From the NCBI GenBank assembly GCA_031841125.1, contig CM063107.1:49489497-49553496 (forward strand): DNA of 64,000 nucleotides, written 5' to 3'. The position numbers were made by a program, and so were the translations under genes. The notes below the pieces were generated by a model. The model saw only the letters and a program-made list of their open reading frames with translations. It was not told the DNA's origin and did not search any database. The DNA comes from Acanthococcus lagerstroemiae. Its lineage: Eukaryota > Arthropoda > Insecta > Hemiptera > Eriococcidae. This document shows, piece after piece, positions 44,490 through 55,889 of the stretch (within the stretch, counting starts at the first letter, position 1; the number at the start of each line of letters is the position of its first letter).

Positions 44490-46968
44490 AATAACAAAAC
44501 CTAGTTTTATGGTGCATATTCTATCAAAATTTACTGTCAGTAAATATAATTACGCCTAAAAAAGAAAACGTTCTTCTCTTTAGAAAATACGAGAGTCATG
44601 TACTTTTTTCTTGCTAGCATTATAATCAGGATCATGAGAAAAAAAAGTCTTGCCAAAATCCATAACTCCTTCCCCACTCGAGAGAAAAATCATGAAAAAT
44701 AAAGAAATAGAGCTAGAAAATGTTGAAAAGTCGTGGAAAATCATTCTTGAAAAATGTGGTAACCCTGAATGGCCATGATCTGGGTCAAGAAGTTTATCGA
44801 GATCACTTGCATCTCATTGATATCTAATTCTTGTGATGGCTTGAAATCAATTCCTGGTCAGTGACTCTGCTGTATTGAGATCGTTATTCTGATTTCATAA
44901 GGACGATGCTGTTAAAAATATCACTAAGATGAGTGAGATGAAAATGACCGTAATAACCCGACACTGGAGATTGATTTCTTGGTTCGCTGTATCTTCCATC
45001 ATTAGAAAAAAAATATTTTTTTTTGTCTGCGCAAATCTGAATAAGGACTCTTTTTCTATTTCTCAAGTCAATCTATGACTTCAAGGTATTGTTTGTAGCC
45101 TTCCGAGGTGTTGATGAGTTGAAATAAGTGTTATTTAGAAAGGGGTTGTGTTATTTTGCCCCTCGGTTTGAATCCTCTTGGGCGTTTCATTTTCGCATAT
45201 TGCATGATAGGCATGAATTCAGGGGGTTTATGCGAGACATCGTCAGCTACTATGTAGTCCACCGCTTCACTAAGGTGGAGGGACATACTGTGCTAACTGG
45301 AAATGTAATTTGATTTCTGTTTGCACCGAGCCCTCTACTTAGATTGCAATTCTAGGTGTAGTAAATCGCGGGAGAAGTGTTCAGGCTCGTAGTCGTGGGG
45401 ATCCTGACCCCCCCTAGGCAAAGATACTTTTCTGTTCGCTTGTTAAAAAATGTCGGCCTTGGCCCCCCAAAGGGTTCATAAAGCCCCATTCACACATAAA
45501 CTCTGGCTACGGGGCTGGAAGTGTGCTTGTGAAAGTCCACGCATTATGGAGGACAATAATTTGTAACAAATGACGTAGTATTGGAACAGTTTCGACGGAA
45601 GAAGCTTTTGCGATACACCTTTTTAGTTAAAACACATTGGTTGAATACACTTCGCTATTTTCTATTATGAAGAATTACCGACTAACATTGAATCAAAAAG
45701 TAAAACTATCGATCGATCACTCGTTTGCAAATTGTATAATACATTTGACCTATAATAAAACTTCGATAGAATAAGGGACGCGTTATACTGCTAGAGTGGT
45801 GAATTATATTCGTATATTTCTATTAGTATCTAATATATGTAATGTAGTGTAAGTTATTTACATGCTACCGCTCGGGCGTTCAAGTTATTCGATGAACTAT
45901 AACGCAATGACTGATGCGCTAACTGCACGTGGAATTCTGGTACAACTAATTTTGCATGCAGTAGTACAAAAACATATTTTTCAGCTATACGGAACCGAGG
46001 AAACTCGAAAAACAAAAAAAAACGTATAGTATAATCTAGACAAAAGAAATGAAACTGTACTCGTTTTATGAGAGGGAAAATGAACCAAAAACGTGCTTTT
46101 GAGAATAATAAAACACTTTCAAACAAAATAAAATTTAGGGGAGGGGGTACGAGCTATGTACCCTAATATATTCGTCTGCCTTGCACGGTATAGATAGTGT
46201 AATAAAACGGAGCTTATATCGTGACATGTAAATCGTCGATTTTTCGATAACGAAAAGGAAATTTGATTAAAGGCGAACAACGCACCGCGGGGCATAATAC
46301 CAAATTTGAAAACAACATGATTGATTTCGGATTAGTTTTCTTGCACTGAATCTGATTGTGACTTTGAAATTTTGACACGCGTGTTCTTTCGCTCCGAGTA
46401 TGACCTTAAGAAGATAAAACTGCGAACATTTGCTTTCAGTTTACTCATCGCAAATCAATTTTGTAGTGTACAGTGTAACCAAACCCTAAAATTTTGACGT
46501 AGATCTTATTTTACGCGGAAAATCTTTTATGCAAACAAGGCTGTGGCAAAGCAAATTTATTGAGGGGGCGAGAATCAAAATTATCCAACTAGTGAGCAAA
46601 AAAAAGAAGATGTGGATTTGCTCATGAAATTGCCAATTTGCCGACTCTAGAAAATGATAGATCACGGGATGAGCTGCCTCCCATGGTGCAGCCTTAAATG
46701 AAAAGCATTCAGTGACAGATCTGAATTCAGTGGCCTCAAATCAGCCTGACATACTGCAAAAACTACCAATTTATCAAGTTCAAAAGTATAATTTACAATA
46801 TTTGTGATTGTACATAGATTTTTTTTCAAATCTGGTTTGGCAACCCTGGTCGATATAATATTGGAGGTAAAACCTGTACATTAGATGCTAATTAAAAACA
46901 TTTCAGTTCCTAACTCAGGGTGTCTACAGGTGTCGAAAAGTGCTGAAAAGTCCTGAATTTTGAAAGTA
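44490..46968. other. Long stretch without a recognised gene
   Basis: Small repeat remnants only. 44690-44767 ends ATGTGGTAACCCTG, a solo end of the CAGGGT..CCAC family. 45380-45520 has GGCTCGTAGTCGTGGGG facing GGCTACGGGGCTGG. 46840-46860 and 46917-46950 contain GGCAACCCTGG and CAGGGTGTCTACAGG. No exon recognised in 45.5-46.8 kb. Confidence 0.4.
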
Positions 46969-47441
46969 GATCATGAAGACCACGCTAACTTACGGATCTC
47001 AAACCTGGATTGTGACCAAAAAGAAATCCATCGAAAGATCAATGCTAAATATCAAGAAATCAGACCGAATTCAAACTAAAATAATAAAACATAGACTAGA
47101 GCACTAACTGTGTACACTGGATCAGGGGAAACAAATGAAAATGGGCGGGACACGTGAGTAGGATGACAGACCCACAAAATAACATTTTGGTTTTTAACGC
47201 ACAGGACTCGAAAAAAGGGGAGGCAAAAGGCTAGATAGACGGATGATCTTGATAATTTCCTGAGGGACAAACTTTTTCATAGAATCTCTCAAGACCGAAA
47301 CGAATGGAGGAGACCGCAGGAGACCTTCGCCCATTTCTGAGCCTAGCGGAGTAATTAACTGTAAGTTAGATTCTAAGGCTATCTAATTATAAGTGTTATG
47401 AGAACCGCTAATAAAAGGCTATTGATTGATTGATTGATTGA
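46969..47441 (+). mobile_element. LINE 3' fragment with TTGA microsatellite tail
   Basis: Translation (with frame shifts) gives MKTTLTYGSQTWIVTKKKS, NIKKSDRIQTKIIK, KWKWAGHVSRMTD, KARWTDDLDNFLRDK and QDRNEWRRPQETFAHF. These are the usual C-terminal blocks of arthropod ORF2 proteins after the RT thumb. The element ends in four to five TTGA repeats (about 47424-47441), the kind of short tandem 3' end used by RTE/L2-like LINEs. It is 5'-truncated. Confidence 0.85.
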
Positions 47442-47444
47442 TTT

Positions 47445-47690
47445 GCCTTAAATATACCATATTTCTGAGAGAAGAAAACTCTCTTAGCTTGTCCCAATCT
47501 ACTCTTTATTTCTGTTTTACTTCTTCCATCTTGCATTATCAGACTACCTAAGTATTAAGTTCATTAGCCTCCTTTATTTTTCCACCTCCTATTTTCTATA
47601 TTTATTGGATTCTGTTTCCATCTACTGACTACAGTCACTTTTGTTTCATTTTTATTCATCTTCATTTTATATTTTACTAGCTGACCCGCT
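47445..47690 (-). mobile_element. LINE RT thumb-region fragment, decayed
   Basis: Minus strand: MNKNETKVTVVSRWKQNPIN and, after frame breaks, a GRSKTEIKSRLGQAKRVF-like stretch. This corresponds to the KTKVMVVSR ... GR.EAEIK.RI..AK.AF block after the YADD motif in many arthropod LINEs. It begins about 4 bp past the tail of the opposite-strand LINE at 46969-47441. Stops and indels are frequent. Confidence 0.65.
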
Positions 47691-48156
47691 TCGTGGCTCA
47701 TCTAGACTGTAGGCTAAAGTGAGTTGCCTCAAGGGAGTTATGTAAAGTGCGCTAGATGGTGAAGCACACTTAAGTTATTACTAATCAAACATTTGGTGTT
47801 CAATTTCTCTCACATTTGGTCTCCAGATTTGACACTAGCTTAGTATTATTTCACGCAGGTATCCTTTCATGTAACTGTCGGTATAGATACCTGCTTAATT
47901 TCGAATAGATACATGTTTTTTGGGAATGGGTAGACAAACTTGTGCACCAAACTGGAAATTTGATTAGTAATAATGTTTTTACTTATGATAATGAACGATA
48001 TTATTTTGTAGTTGTAGTTATTACACGTTTTCGTATTTTGATACATGTACAGAAAAACAGTGACAACTGGTTTCTGTTCTGTGTATGTGCGTGTGTTGAT
48101 GGATGGGTAGCGGTACAGCGCCTGGTTGATAGGAGGTCCCGTACTCACCGTTACTG
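47691..48156. other. Unassigned DNA
   Basis: Opens with AGCTGACCCGCTTCGTGGC, a phrase similar to a widespread AGCTGACCCGG repeat end in arthropods. No gene recognised. Confidence 0.4.
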
Positions 48157-48300
48157 AAACCTGTGGTGATGGAGATGCATCTCCAGGGGAAAATACTGAT
48201 CTAGTTTCTCTTGCGTTCATCCGAGTTTATCTGTCGGAGTTTTCCTTCCGCTATGTGCTTTTAGTTTTTCTATAAGCCCCCGACCATGCCAAGGTAGCTA
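48157..48300. repeat. Dispersed repeat, copy C (uninterrupted)
   Basis: GATGCATCTCCAGGGGAAAA then ATACTGATCTAGTTTCTC, GTTCATCCGAGTTTATCTG, GCTTTTAGTTTTTCTATAAG and CCAAGGTAGC match copies A and B in order. The site of the hAT-like insertion in copy A is empty here. Confidence 0.75.
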
Positions 48301-49708
48301 TTGAGATACATATACAGAACTACGCAATCGAATGAGCGAAAACCCACCGATGTATAATCATTACCCGCCGTTGTTTCTACAGTGTATCTATTCTTTCTAC
48401 GTACTCGTGCATTTATGACGAGTCAATGTACACCTTCAAATGCATAATCATCGTACGTGAACTTTTTGTACATTCACGGACTCTGTCCCCGGCGAGCATG
48501 GCATGCACTCGTCGCGATGAATTACAATACTGAATGCAGTGCCCCGGAATGCTAATGATACTGCGAAATAGAGAACTAAAATCAATTCGCCTTTTTCTAC
48601 GTACGAGACAGCTCCTTTCTTTTCAAATGCAGCGAAAAAACACCAGCGAATGAGGAGGAAAATGAAAAACTATTACAATACCGCAACACGACATGTCCGT
48701 GACCGCTTTTCGAAGAAGACAAAAAGGGGTGCGAGGATTGGCGCGGCGGGATATTATATGGAAAATCCGAGAGGCTGATAAAACGGCCGCGAATTAGAGG
48801 CAAGGACGTCGCCGTGAAAAATTGTAAATGGACTACGTCGAAATGGTGGGCTGTATCGCATAATATTATTGAAAGGGATTAAAACGCTTTAATTGCGACA
48901 TTTATGGCGTTTTAAATCTGTCTCGCTTCTTTCACGTTTTTGTACCCACAGTCTCCCCTTTTCTCCATTCTACCCTCCTCTCCCCTCTCGTCTCGCCCAT
49001 TTACTAAGTGATGGCGCAGAAATTATTTGCCCGGTGACAAGATTCCAATTATTCACTCCAAAATGTCACGTAGCATTCTGAGTTGTCGAAAGTACAGTAC
49101 ACGTTCCTCGCAATTTCTTCTGTACGCTGCACTGTAAGCTGGCGTGGAAGACGACCATTTTGTATTATGAATTACGCTAACTCACAGAAAATTGTGTTCG
49201 GTTGTCTGTAGAGAATGTGCAAAGTATCAGTAAAAAATTTCAGTTTACAGATGAGCTCCGAGTTGAACTCGACAGGCAACAAAAGTTAGTCATGTGCACG
49301 GACAGTTACTTGCTTGTATTATTTGAAGGGGCCAATTTTTTGCAAATTCTTCTCAATTTTGCCGTCATTACAGTACGGATAATTTCGATTAGAATAGTAT
49401 TGGCAGACGCAGCACATATGTGTACGTCAACCTTGCCCCGCCCCCTCATCTTTTTCGCCCATCGCTTGCAATGTATATGTATATGTTACCGTTAATAATA
49501 CTTATCTACTAAATATCTGTCTTTCATTCCTTCTCTTATGCAATTTTCATCTGTCTAAACCTTATTTGGAATTTTCAGCCCTATCGACTTCAAAACTCGT
49601 GAAACACCCTTTATCTTAGTCGCATTTTTTGCTATTAATACCCCCCCCCCTCCCTCGAAGAAACCTTGCTAGCTAAGGTCTTGGGAACATCAAATGGTGT
49701 TGGATATC
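48301..49708. other. Repeat-poor segment
   Basis: About 1.4 kb with balanced composition and few repeat relatives, ending near a C-run (49640-49654) that may be a MITE end. No exon with supporting motif was found. A pyrimidine-rich tract lies at 48950-49000. Confidence 0.4.
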
Positions 49709-50354
49709 CACATGGGCGCCCGCAGAGGGTAGCGGAGGTAGCGACCGCTACCTCATAAGCTTTACGTATTTTTTTGTTTTTGTGCATAATTAGGGATATT
49801 TGTGCATGTAGGGACTGCGCATGTTCGTTTTTTCAGTTATCAGCCAGTGACTCATGCCCATGTAACTATTCACTAATCTTAATTAAAATACAAAAATCAC
49901 GGTTAAATTATGGTCGTCGGCATTTTATCTTGCTACCTCATCAAAAAATTCTGCGGGCGGTCATGAACACGGACTCGAATTCGTCTCGAAAAATTGAGTA
50001 ATTAGCACCAGCGCCGACGCCGAAGCTCTCCGAAGATTTTTCGCCCAAAAAAAGACAACATGATGTTAGTACGGAGAAATTTGAAAAATTTGAAAAATCA
50101 AAAATGTTGGAATTAAAAACTGTTTTAAATTCAATTTTTCACGCTGAGTTCGAATTTGGGGTTCAAATTTGGCGGCGACGCTTTGTCCCCGAGATAAATT
50201 CGAAAATGTTGTCGAAATGGGTTAAAAAATAAGTCTAGCTCAAATCTGACAACGGATTCGAATTCTCCTCGAAAAATTGAGTAATTAGCACCCGCGCCGA
50301 CGCCGAGAAGCTCTCCGAAATTTTTTTCGCCCCGAAAAAGACATGATGTTAGTA

Positions 50355-50687
50355 CAGTAGGCACTCGATTATCCGACACCTCTTTATCCGACACTCCGGC
50401 TTATCCGACAGTAAAAATTTTCTCCCTATTATGCGGCACTCCGATTATCGGACAATTCTCCGTATTATCCGACAGTAACAGACCGACTAACGTTGTATGC
50501 ATTTTGCAATTTTATAATAAAATTTTGTTCAAACATTGCTGTTCTGTACTTCCTTTATCAATCTAGTACCACTATTCAGGCCTGCCGCATCAAAAAACCA
50601 AAAAAATATCACATTGGTATTATCTGACTTTTTCGTTATCCGACAGTCTTCACTCCCCAATTATGTTGGATAATCGAGTGTCTACTG
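50355..50687. mobile_element. Pogo/Tigger-like MITE, 333 bp
   Basis: CAGTAGGCACTCGATTATCC and GGATAATCGAGTGTCTACTG are TIRs, with TA on both sides (50353-50354 and 50688-50689). TTATCCGACA words repeat inside the left end. The neighbouring array unit keeps the empty site, GTTAGTACGGAGAAATTTG at about 50065. Removing the element and one TA restores that text here, giving direct support for a TA target duplication. Confidence 0.9.
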
Positions 50688-51777
50688 TATGGAGAAATTT
50701 GAAAAATCAAAAAATTTTGAGTTAAAGACAGTTTTCTATTCAATTTTGTACGCTGAGTTCGCATTCAGTGTTCAGATTGGGCGGTGTCGCTTTGTTTCCG
50801 AGATAAATTCGAAAATGTGGTCGAAATGGGTTATTTAATAAATGAGTCTAGCTCAAATCTGACAACGGATTCGAATTCGTTTCGAAAAATTGAGTAATTC
50901 GCACCCGGACCCACGAAGTCACGACCCAAGTGGTCTCGTGTACCGGACCCACGAATTTCGTATTCAGTGTGCAAATTTGGGGGTGGCGCTCCGTTCCCGA
51001 GATAGGCTCGAAAATGTGGTCGAAATGGGTCAAAAAATGAGTGTAGCTCAAATTTAACAACGGATTCAAATTTGTCTCGAAACATTGAGTAGTTAACACC
51101 AGCGCCGACGCCGAAGCTCTCCGAAAATTTTTTCGCCCCAAAAATAATGTGCCTAGCCAATAATGACCACCTTAAACAATTTTCTTCCGTAAATATTTTT
51201 ATTTTATTTTATTGGATTAACTTGCGAACGTGAGACAAAAATTACAGAATGAAGGATAAAATTCTCCATAAGTTTGCCTTTGAATGGAAGGAAAGAGCTA
51301 AAAATTAGTGTTCATAATTGGTCTTAAAGACGACCATAATTTTGGCTAATAATGGGCACTGAAAAATTCGAAAATCCAGTAATGGGCACCCAATAATGGA
51401 CACAGAGAAAAATGATGAAAAATGTATTTTTAATAAGTGAGCTTGAAATGAACTACACTTTATATTAATCTGAAAAATTTTATATCAATTTTTCTTAAAA
51501 ATTATAGCTGAAAACGTGAGACCCGAAAAAAATTCGATTATCAGTTTTCGTTTTTCCGCACTAAATTTTTACTTTTTGGATGGATTTGATCTGTGACTTG
51601 AACTGTACAACATATATTGTTTCCGGCCAGAGAGCGCTAAAAACATCAGAGATAATCGACGGATCCATGGAGGGTCCGTATTAGGCAACCTTACCTTATT
51701 ATGAACACATACAGGCTCTATAAGTGCCAACTATGAAAGAAATAACGTTCTGATATGACCAAGACAATGATTATTAG

Positions 51778-52040
51778 CAGCCCCGTAGAGAGAAAAAGAG
51801 GTCCTGGGGAAATTTCCACGCCCTCTCTTCCAGTTCAGTTTTTTCTTCTGTCAGATGGTTAAAAATTATAAGCTAAGAGATAAGAGGTTTCTTTCATGGT
51901 GTAAGGAGTGATTGCTGATTTGATGTACTGTATGATGTAGCCGTAAGCGTTGAACTTCAGGTCTTTTAAAAATAACGGGCCCTCCTGAAAATCCGGGCCC
52001 GGGGTATTCCCCCCTTTCCTCCTCTCTCTCGACAAGGTTG
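51778..52040. mobile_element. hAT-like MITE, CAGCYCTGT family, copy 2 (inverted)
   Basis: CAGCCCCGTAGAGAG starts it and CTCTCTCGACAAGGTTG ends it. Its body is the reverse complement of 36460-36712. Flanking ATTATTAG (51770-51777) and ATTATTAC (52041-52048) match 7 of 8. The right-hand 8-mer also serves as the left TSD of the next element. Confidence 0.85.
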
Positions 52041-52048
52041 ATTATTAC

Positions 52049-52632
52049 TAAGGGGCGGATTTTTATGCGCTAAAAAACGCAAAATATGCGCATATTTCAT
52101 GCGCTAAAAATCAAAAATATGCATATTTTTTTCTCGAAATATGAACAAAATATGCAAAATCAATATGGGTATCGTTGCAAAGGTCTTGAAAAATTACGTC
52201 TGTTTACAGCACTTACCTCAAAATTTAAGTAAAATACTTAGAACCAGGCGCTTCGTGTTTAAAGTAGTTCCGCGAAAGCAAGTGTAGAGCGCTAGTAAAG
52301 CTATCAAAAACTAAAAAATTTTCACTATCCAGGAGTCAAAACTGAAAAATTTTCGTAATCCAGAAGTCAAAAAAGTTGAAAATTGAAAAATTTTGCAAAT
52401 ATGCGGTAAAAATGAAAAAAAAAACTCGAAATTATGAGGAAATTTGTGAAAATATGTGCTAAAAATGGTCGTTTTATGAAAAAATATAATTTTATTGACA
52501 AAATATGCAAAATATGAAAAAACAAGTTGGGCTCATTCGCTTCGAAATGACGTGCAACGGATAAATACCTGGAATATATCGATTCTACTTCAACACAGAA
52601 AAACATATAATTTCATAGAAATCCGCCCCTTA
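52049..52632. mobile_element. hAT-like MITE, 584 bp, TAAGGGGCGGAT family
   Basis: TAAGGGGCGGAT and ATCCGCCCCTTA are perfect 12-bp TIRs, with a perfect 8-bp TSD ATTATTAC (52041-52048, 52633-52640). The subterminal sequence is full of AAAATATGCAAAATATG and TGCGCATATTTCATGCGC words. It inserted exactly into the TSD of the preceding MITE. Confidence 0.9.
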
Positions 52633-53463
52633 ATTATTACCAACGTGTCCATTACTGGAGTTTGCATAGCATTTGACTGTTTCTGATAATGGGCATACAA
52701 AGACCATTACTGGACCGATGACAAATGCTGGTAATCCCATAATGTGCACTTGTACTATGAAGGCATCCATTACATTTACCCATGAATCCAGCATCGCATA
52801 TCAATGCATAACTTCAGTAAAGTGTACTGCTACTTACCGCATAATAAAATCTGCATTAGCACTCAATTTATCGAAACTAGAAATTTCTTTCGTTCCTTAA
52901 TTATTTTTTAACGGCTGCGGAAAGCTTTGACTGCAGCCATCCTTTTTTCAAACAAAAATTATTATCACGAAAATGGTCCAACTTTTTAGGGTTTTAAGGC
53001 AGTCAATGACTATGTTGGAAAGATGAAATGACATAATCTGTGTTGCCAATTAGCGTTTAGAAATCCTAAAATAAACAACTGAAATCTGAATATTGCCCAT
53101 TATAGGCGAGGTGCCCATTATTGGCTAGGTCACCTTAGTGTGGAGAAATTTTCAAAATTTGAAAAATCAAAAATTTTGAATTGAATACTGTTTTCTACTC
53201 AATTTTTTACGCTGACTTCGAATTCAGTGTTCAAATTTGGCGGTGACGCTCCGTTCCCAAGATAAATTCGATAATGTGGTCAAAATGAGTCAAAAAATGA
53301 TTCTAGCTCAAATTTGACAACGGATTCGAATTCGTCTCGAAAACTTGATTAATTAGCAGTAACTATTCACTAATCTCAATTCAAATACAAAAGTCAGGGT
53401 CAAATTATGGTCGTCAGTATTTTCTCTTGCTACCTCATCAAAAAATTCTGCGGATGCCCATGG

Positions 53464-55446
53464 ATGTCGATCAACTCATTCCTCTGATACCGAATCAATT
53501 TTGTCGGACGTTATATTAAGCAATGCTTCGATGCTTCAACTAACGATGCACTGACCCACTGTTTGTCGCAATTTTTGCTGACGACATTTTGCCCGGTGTA
53601 TTTGGAAACTGTGCTGACGATATTTCAGAAGGAAAACTGCAATTTCAATGTGTTTCCGGTCGCATTCATTTTGAAATTTCGTTAGACAGCAAGGTTGTTA
53701 GTTTTCCTCTTCGCTCTTCCTGCCCTGCAGTTAGAAGGTCTTAGATTATCCCTCATTCCTTGATGCGACATTGCTCGCTAGTATCTCGATTTTAGCCCAG
53801 AAATCGTAGCCAGAAAAAGAGCACCTTTTCTAATTCGATCCGACGCGATTCCATATTTTCAGCTCGTGCTTAGTCAATTCGCAGCATCGAATTGGAGTTG
53901 TGAAATGACGATTCGCATTTACGAGAGGACGGAGTCGTAGCGTACTTCCCTTTTTACCTCCTGTAAAGCGATGTACCAAATTTGCTTATCAGAGCTGAAA
54001 TTTGTAATTCGGTGTTTCCGTTACTTTCTCTCCCGCTCCATCTCGTTTTCGAACAACATTATCGAATAAAAATTGAAATGGGAAAATTGCGAACATCGTG
54101 GAAAGTCGGCTGTGTGGTCTGTAACGTAATGATTGAAGGAAAAACAAACTTGTTTTTAAAAGGGTTCAACACCATAATTGGTGTTACAAATACTCAGTTT
54201 TTTTTCTCTCTCTCTTTCCCCTTTTTTTTTTTTTTTTTTTTAATTCTACCATCGTACCTGTGAAAACAACGTAACGAACGCTTTACTCGATGTGGGTTTA
54301 ATTTCGTGTGCAGCATCATCGTGTGTCGACCCGTCAACGATGTAAACGAGAAATGTGGACCCCGTTTCCGCGACAAATTTAATTACCTTTAGATTAAAAT
54401 TTAGCCGGAATCATGATTAACGATAACGAACGTCTGAGTGGTTAGAAGAAAAAGTCACGTGCCGATTAAGATCAACGATCGAATGATTGTGGCGATTTAG
54501 TGGCTTATTCTGATAATCCCCTCCCTGTATTGTTTTTCGAATGCAAGGTCTGTTCGACACAACCTTTGATTGTATACCTTTATAAGGATATCTAATAGAC
54601 AGGAACATTATAATGATTAATCGAAAGTGGAAAATATCAATGTTTCAATTGAAAAGAATATCTAAATTGATCGAAAAATGCCTTACTTTGAGCGGCTGCA
54701 GCAGGCGTTACAGAAAAAATTGAAAGTTGGACTTTTCATGAAATGAATATTTCTTTCTTCAACTTTCGATTGACGTACCACGCATACGAATAATTAGTTA
54801 CACGGAACTGATAACTGATATTCCACGAAAAAATTGCCAAGAAAGGTTGTACAGCTTGAATGTGTTAAGAACAGTGTCCATAATACGTAGTTAAAAGCCC
54901 TCACCCTAAACCTCCCTGGGGGGGAGGGCAGACAATGAGAAATTTCTATATCTTATTCAACAATTTCGGTGTTTTTACGAAGAATGAAGCGTGTGCTGGA
55001 AAAAATACATTGGACAAAAAATGTTGCTCGTTAAATTGCCCAAAAAAAAGGTTCTCACAAAAAATTGCCTAAGTGGTACAGATAGGCGTCAAATGCTCGC
55101 AAAAGAATGTTACATGTCGCTTGCTAGTGAATATCCTCATAGAAAAATACTTTTCACAGCCCAAGTTTAAAATACACAGAACTGGTTGTTCGAACCAAGG
55201 ACGCAACATAGAACATAGGGGCGGCTAGGGGGCTATAGTCACCCGCCTCCAAAAAAATCGAACTTTTTTAAAAATCAATTTTGAAACGGGAAAAGAATTG
55301 ATGCCGATGGCCTGATGTGGTTTTAGTGCGTCGTAGATCTGTACAAATTTACAGCTCATGAAAACAGGTAGGAACAAAATTAGGTAGGTACCAAATCGAT
55401 CTTTCACCCCTGTTCATTTTTTTTGACATTTTCTTGTCTTTGCTTT
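53464..55446. other. Repeat-poor segment
   Basis: About 2 kb. A CT-rich tract with a T-run lies at 54203-54242 and a G-run at about 54918-54925. A 93-codon + frame (53982-54263) runs into the T-tract and shows no domain. No repeat partner was recognised in most of it. Confidence 0.4.
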
Positions 55447-55889
55447 GGCACATCCAAGGGCGAAACTATGGGGGGTGTGGGGGTTGACCCCCCCCCAATA
55501 ATTTGGGACAGTCGGCAAATTTTGAAACAGTTCATTTGAATTATTTATTTTTTATGAATGTTCGTTCATTTTATTTATTCTTTTTTAAATTAAAAAATAT
55601 TTCGATTAAAAAATCAGCAAATTTTTAATTTTTAAACGATTTTGTGGGCGAATTTTTAGTTTTCAAAAAATATTATTTGTCGGCAAATTTTTCTCCTTCA
55701 CCTTTTTAAACTGAAAGTCAAATTTCGTTTCTGAAAATGGAGTATCCGAGACTCCTGTCAGAGACTAGTCAGTCAAAAGCCGAAGGTTTCAAGCTGAGTA
55801 TCGAACGTTATCTGAAAGGTTGAAACAAAGCTGAGACATGCAGACATTTCGAAAATCTGAAAGTGAGTTGTGCTAGGGAAACTGAGCAG

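Larger units (their letters stand above)
51150..53141. mobile_element. ~2 kb insertion with AATAATGGGCAC words
   Basis: The left end GTGCCTAGCCAATAATGACC and right end TGCCCATTATTGGCTAGGTC are inverted. Subterminal regions repeat AATAATGGGCACT, GTAATGGGCACCC, TGCCCATTATAGGCG and similar. It separates two units of the ~280-bp array. Two hAT-like MITEs (51778-52040 and 52049-52632) lie inside it. No protein-coding capacity was recognised. Confidence 0.7.
49972..53345. repeat. Tandem array, ~280-bp unit, four to five interrupted units
   Basis: The phrase GGATTCGAATTCGTCTCG, then AAAATTGAGTAATTAGCACC, then GCGCCGACGCCGAAGCTCTC starts units at about 49972, 50254, 50867, 51062 and 53322. Spacing is ~282 bp once the pogo-like MITE and its duplicated TA are subtracted. 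The unit starting at 50867 is shortened to ~195 bp and contains a local ACCCACGAA duplication. The last unit is separated by the ~2 kb insertion. GC is higher than in the surroundings. Confidence 0.8.
49709..53463. mobile_element. Composite element, ~3.75 kb, containing an array and nested insertions
   Basis: Outer ends CATGGGCGCCCGCAGA (about 49709) and TCTGCGGATGCCCATG (about 53448-53463) are TIRs. Flanking GGATATCCA and GGATGTCGA agree at 7 of 9, a tentative TSD. A ~105-bp direct repeat (GTAACTATTCACTAATCTTA through CTCATCAAAAAATTCTGCGG) occurs at 49861-49965 and 53357-53461, bracketing a tandem array. Within the array sit a pogo-like MITE (50355-50687) and a ~2 kb insertion (51150-53141) holding two hAT-like MITEs. 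No transposase frame is visible. Confidence 0.7.

Noticed and set aside
49972..51110. CRISPR array
   Set aside because: The repeated unit is ~280 bp, with no short direct repeats separated by unique spacers. It is a eukaryotic tandem repeat.
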